NCBI GenBank assembly: GCA_016875515.1
Contig: VGRA01000181.1
Location: 1-6,029, forward strand
Reading direction: 5' to 3'
Source: Deltaproteobacteria bacterium
GTDB taxonomy: Bacteria > Myxococcota > Myxococcia > Myxococcales > Myxococcaceae
DNA: 6,029 nucleotides
Positions within the stretch are counted from its first letter, which is position 1; each line of letters begins with the position of its first letter. Positions 4,428 through 6,029 of the stretch are shown piece after piece. Made by a program: the position numbers and the translations under genes. The notes under the pieces are model-generated. The model worked only from the letters and a program-made list of their open reading frames with translations. It was not told where the DNA came from and searched no databases.

Positions 4428-5255
4428 GTGCCCACCCCGACCGCCCCACAAACGCCACCGCCGAAGCTGATGTTCGTCCTGCCGAACCTCTTCACGGTGT
4501 CATCCATCTTCTGCGGGTTCTACGCGCTCACGCTCTGTGCCGGCGAGGCCTCCCCGCGCGCGCTGCACCAGGCGGCGCTCGCCATCTTCTTCGGCATCTT
4601 CTTTGACGGTTTTGACGGCCGGGTGGCCCGTCTCACCCGCACCCAGAGCGCCTTCGGGGTGGAGCTGGACAGCCTGGCGGACGTCATCACCTTCGGCGTG
4701 GCCCCCGGGATGCTGGCGTACCAGTGGGCGCTGCAGCCGCTCGGCCTCTGGGGCATCGTCGTTGGGTTCGCCTTTGCCGCCTGCGGGGCGCTGCGCCTGG
4801 CCCGCTTCAACGTCATTGCCCAGCGCTCCTCCGAGGGGGGCGGCGGCCGCTTCTTCGTGGGGCTGCCCATCCCCATCGCGGCGGCCATGTTCGTGTCCCT
4901 GGTGATGACGCACCACGCGTCCACGGGCGGGGAGCCGCTCGCGCCGCGCTTCGCCTGGCCGGTGGCCGGGGTGGTGCTCTTCCTGTCTGCGCTGATGGTG
5001 TCCACCATCAAGTACCGGACCTTCAAGGACCTGAAGCTCTCCCCCCGCACGGTGGCCGTGTTCGCCGGCATCCTGCTGACGGGCGTGGTGGTGGCCACGC
5101 GCCTCCACCCGGCGTGGGTGATGGTGGTCTACTTCGCGTGCTACCTGGCGTTCGGCCTGGTCGAGACCGGCCTGTCGCTGCGCGGAGGGGCCACCGCGGG
5201 CGCCGCCGGGGGCTCGCCTCCCCAGGACGGGGAGGACGAGCAGGAGTTCCTCTAG
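4428..5255 (+). CDS. pssA: CDP-diacylglycerol--serine O-phosphatidyltransferase (type II PS synthase), 275 aa
   Basis: This integral membrane enzyme transfers the phosphatidyl group from CDP-diacylglycerol to L-serine, giving phosphatidylserine, the precursor of phosphatidylethanolamine. The full CDP-alcohol phosphatidyltransferase motif is present: Asp60, Asp63-Gly64, Ala67-Arg68, Gly77, Asp81, Asp85 (D-x2-D-G-x2-A-R-x8-G-x3-D-x3-D), whose acidic residues bind the metal ions. The leading FVLPNLFTVSSIFCGFYA block (16-33) is typical of the PssA branch rather than PgsA. About seven or eight hydrophobic segments lie near 18-37, 49-62, 87-102, 105-125, 142-161, 175-193, 207-226 and 229-249. A short acidic tail ends the protein. 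GTG 4428 is used, giving a Pro/Thr-rich N-terminus; ATG 4470 is an alternative that still keeps the first membrane segment. No Shine-Dalgarno is apparent. cinA follows 25 bases later. PS-synthase specificity is recognised from sequence, not tested. Confidence 0.93.
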   Translation: MPTPTAPQTPPPKLMFVLPNLFTVSSIFCGFYALTLCAGEASPRALHQAALAIFFGIFFDGFDGRVARLTRTQSAFGVELDSLADVITFGVAPGMLAYQWALQPLGLWGIVVGFAFAACGALRLARFNVIAQRSSEGGGGRFFVGLPIPIAAAMFVSLVMTHHASTGGEPLAPRFAWPVAGVVLFLSALMVSTIKYRTFKDLKLSPRTVAVFAGILLTGVVVATRLHPAWVMVVYFACYLAFGLVETGLSLRGGATAGAAGGSPPQDGEDEQEFL

Positions 5256-5267
5256 CGGCCCCGGGGT

Positions 5268-5271
5268 AGGA
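5268..5271 (+). promoter_or_regulatory. Ribosome binding site supporting the GTG start of cinA
   Basis: AGGA within GGGGTAGGAC lies 9 bases before GTG 5281. It is a modest Shine-Dalgarno, but with protein similarity it favours this GTG over the in-frame ATG at 5293. Confidence 0.5.
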
Positions 5272-5280
5272 CGCCAAGCC

Positions 5281-6029
5281 GTGCGCCTGGAAATGCTGTG
5301 CACCGGGGACGAGCTGCTGGATGGCTCCGTCCCGGACACCAACAGCCCGTGGTTCATGGAGCAACTGGCCCCGCTGGGGCTGCGCCCGCTGGCCGTGACG
5401 CTGGTGGGGGACCGCCGGGAGGAGATTGCCCGCGCCATCCGGGAGGCCGCGGCCCGCGCGGACGTGCTGCTCGTCTCCGGGGGGCTCGGCCCCACGCTGG
5501 ATGATCTGACGGCGGAGGTGGCCGCGGAGGTGGCCGGTGTCCCGCTGGAGGAGCACGGCCCTACCTGGGACTCCATCCAGAGGCGGTTTGCCGAGCGGGG
5601 GATTGCCCTGTCCCCCAACAACCGGAAGCAGGCGCTCGTCCCGGCGGGCGCCGCCGTGCACGAGAACCCGGCGGGGTCTGCCCCCTGCTTCGTGCTGGAC
5701 CTGGGCCGGTGCACCTGCTTCTTCGTGGCCGGGGTGCCCCGCGAGTACCAGGCGCTCGTCCAGGCGGTGGTTCTGCCGGCCCTGCGCGCGCGGCTCCAGG
5801 CAGACGGGGCACGCGTGTTCCGGGCCGCGCGGGTGCTCAAGACGGTGCTGCTGCCCGAGTCCCACCTGGATGCGCGCATCCGGCCGCTCGTCCCGGCGCA
5901 CCTGCACGTCCGCTTCGGTACCCGCACCCGCGCGCCGGAGAACCACCTGAAGCTGCTCGCGGAAGGGGCCAGCCAGGAGGAGGCGGATGGCCGGCTGGCG
6001 GCGGTGGAGCGGGCGTGCCGGGAGGTGCT
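5281..6029 (+). CDS. cinA: CinA family protein, N-terminal part (3' end outside window)
   Basis: The first 249 codons are present and the frame is open at the window edge. CinA proteins join an N-terminal MoCF-like domain (COG1058), linked to ADP-ribose/pyridine-nucleotide hydrolysis, to a C-terminal PncC domain that deamidates NMN; in some bacteria the gene is competence- or damage-induced. Visible hallmarks are EMLCTGDELLDGSVPDTN (residues 4-21), SGGLGPTLDDLTAE (66-79), SPNNRKQALVPAGA (111-124), ENPAGSAPCF (128-137) and FVAGVPREYQALV (148-160). Residues from about 180 onward fit the linking domain before the C-terminal part. The second half, including any PncC domain, lies outside the window, so full-length CinA cannot be told from a stand-alone COG1058 protein. 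The GTG start matches the family's usual 'M-x-x-E-x-L-x-x-G-D-E-L-L' opening. It probably shares pssA's transcript (25-bp gap). Confidence 0.92.
   Translation, partial: MRLEMLCTGDELLDGSVPDTNSPWFMEQLAPLGLRPLAVTLVGDRREEIARAIREAAARADVLLVSGGLGPTLDDLTAEVAAEVAGVPLEEHGPTWDSIQRRFAERGIALSPNNRKQALVPAGAAVHENPAGSAPCFVLDLGRCTCFFVAGVPREYQALVQAVVLPALRARLQADGARVFRAARVLKTVLLPESHLDARIRPLVPAHLHVRFGTRTRAPENHLKLLAEGASQEEADGRLAAVERACREV

Noticed and set aside
4500..5927. A 475-codon minus-strand frame antisense to pssA and cinA.
   Set aside because: Both opposite-strand genes have clear catalytic or family motifs; this frame has Arg/Ser/Ala/Gly bias only.
1..6029. Search by eye for CRISPR repeats, tRNA or rRNA genes, insertion sequences, phage genes and toxin-antitoxin pairs.
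   Set aside because: No regularly spaced direct repeats, cloverleaf-like sequence, transposase motif or paired small overlapping genes with supporting features were seen.

Overview
The base composition is very GC-rich (by eye near 70%, with G or C at almost every third codon position). The HU-like protein carries the KIRNPQTNE and KASKTIGFRPAKEL blocks I associate with myxobacteria. Together with several putative secreted or lipidated proteins, this suggests a member of the Myxococcales (Myxococcus/Corallococcus/Archangium type). The assignment rests on recognising protein families, not on a search.

Layout. The left edge (1-384, minus) holds the N-terminal part of a lipoprotein with a carboxypeptidase-regulatory-like beta-sandwich. 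It diverges across a ~55-bp gap from an unrecognised 127-residue protein (441-824, plus). That gene converges on a small HU-family DNA-binding protein (881-1150, minus), whose intrinsic terminator is a perfect 13-bp hairpin with a UUCG loop and reaches the last base of the neighbour's stop codon. Upstream of HU lies a ~300-bp, noticeably less GC-rich control region. It serves HU leftward and a 478-residue putative beta-helix lipoprotein rightward (1447-2883). A 422-bp GC-rich stretch without a credible gene follows (2884-3305), holding only short inverted repeats. Next is a membrane-anchored alpha/beta hydrolase on the minus strand (3306-4382). It is divergent, across only 45 bp, from a CDP-alcohol phosphatidyltransferase, the type II phosphatidylserine synthase PssA (4428-5255). 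Twenty-five bases after pssA, in the same direction, comes the N-terminal part of CinA (5281 to the right edge).

How the genes relate. pssA and cinA look like a two-gene transcription unit of housekeeping genes: phosphatidylserine/phosphatidylethanolamine synthesis, and pyridine-nucleotide repair or competence-related function. The hydrolase shares their promoter gap and could act on lipids or esters at the membrane, but no functional link is proven. HU is a nucleoid protein with its own promoter and terminator. The two putative lipoproteins probably sit in the cell envelope; their roles are unknown.

I found no mobile element, CRISPR array, tRNA, rRNA or phage gene. The window looks like ordinary chromosomal backbone. 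Its most interesting parts are regulatory: two very short divergent promoter gaps with overlapping -10-like elements, a cluster of AACG half-sites upstream of HU, and the terminator/stop-codon overlap. The beta-helix protein and the small orphan gene are of secondary interest. I see no convincing evidence of a new multi-gene system.
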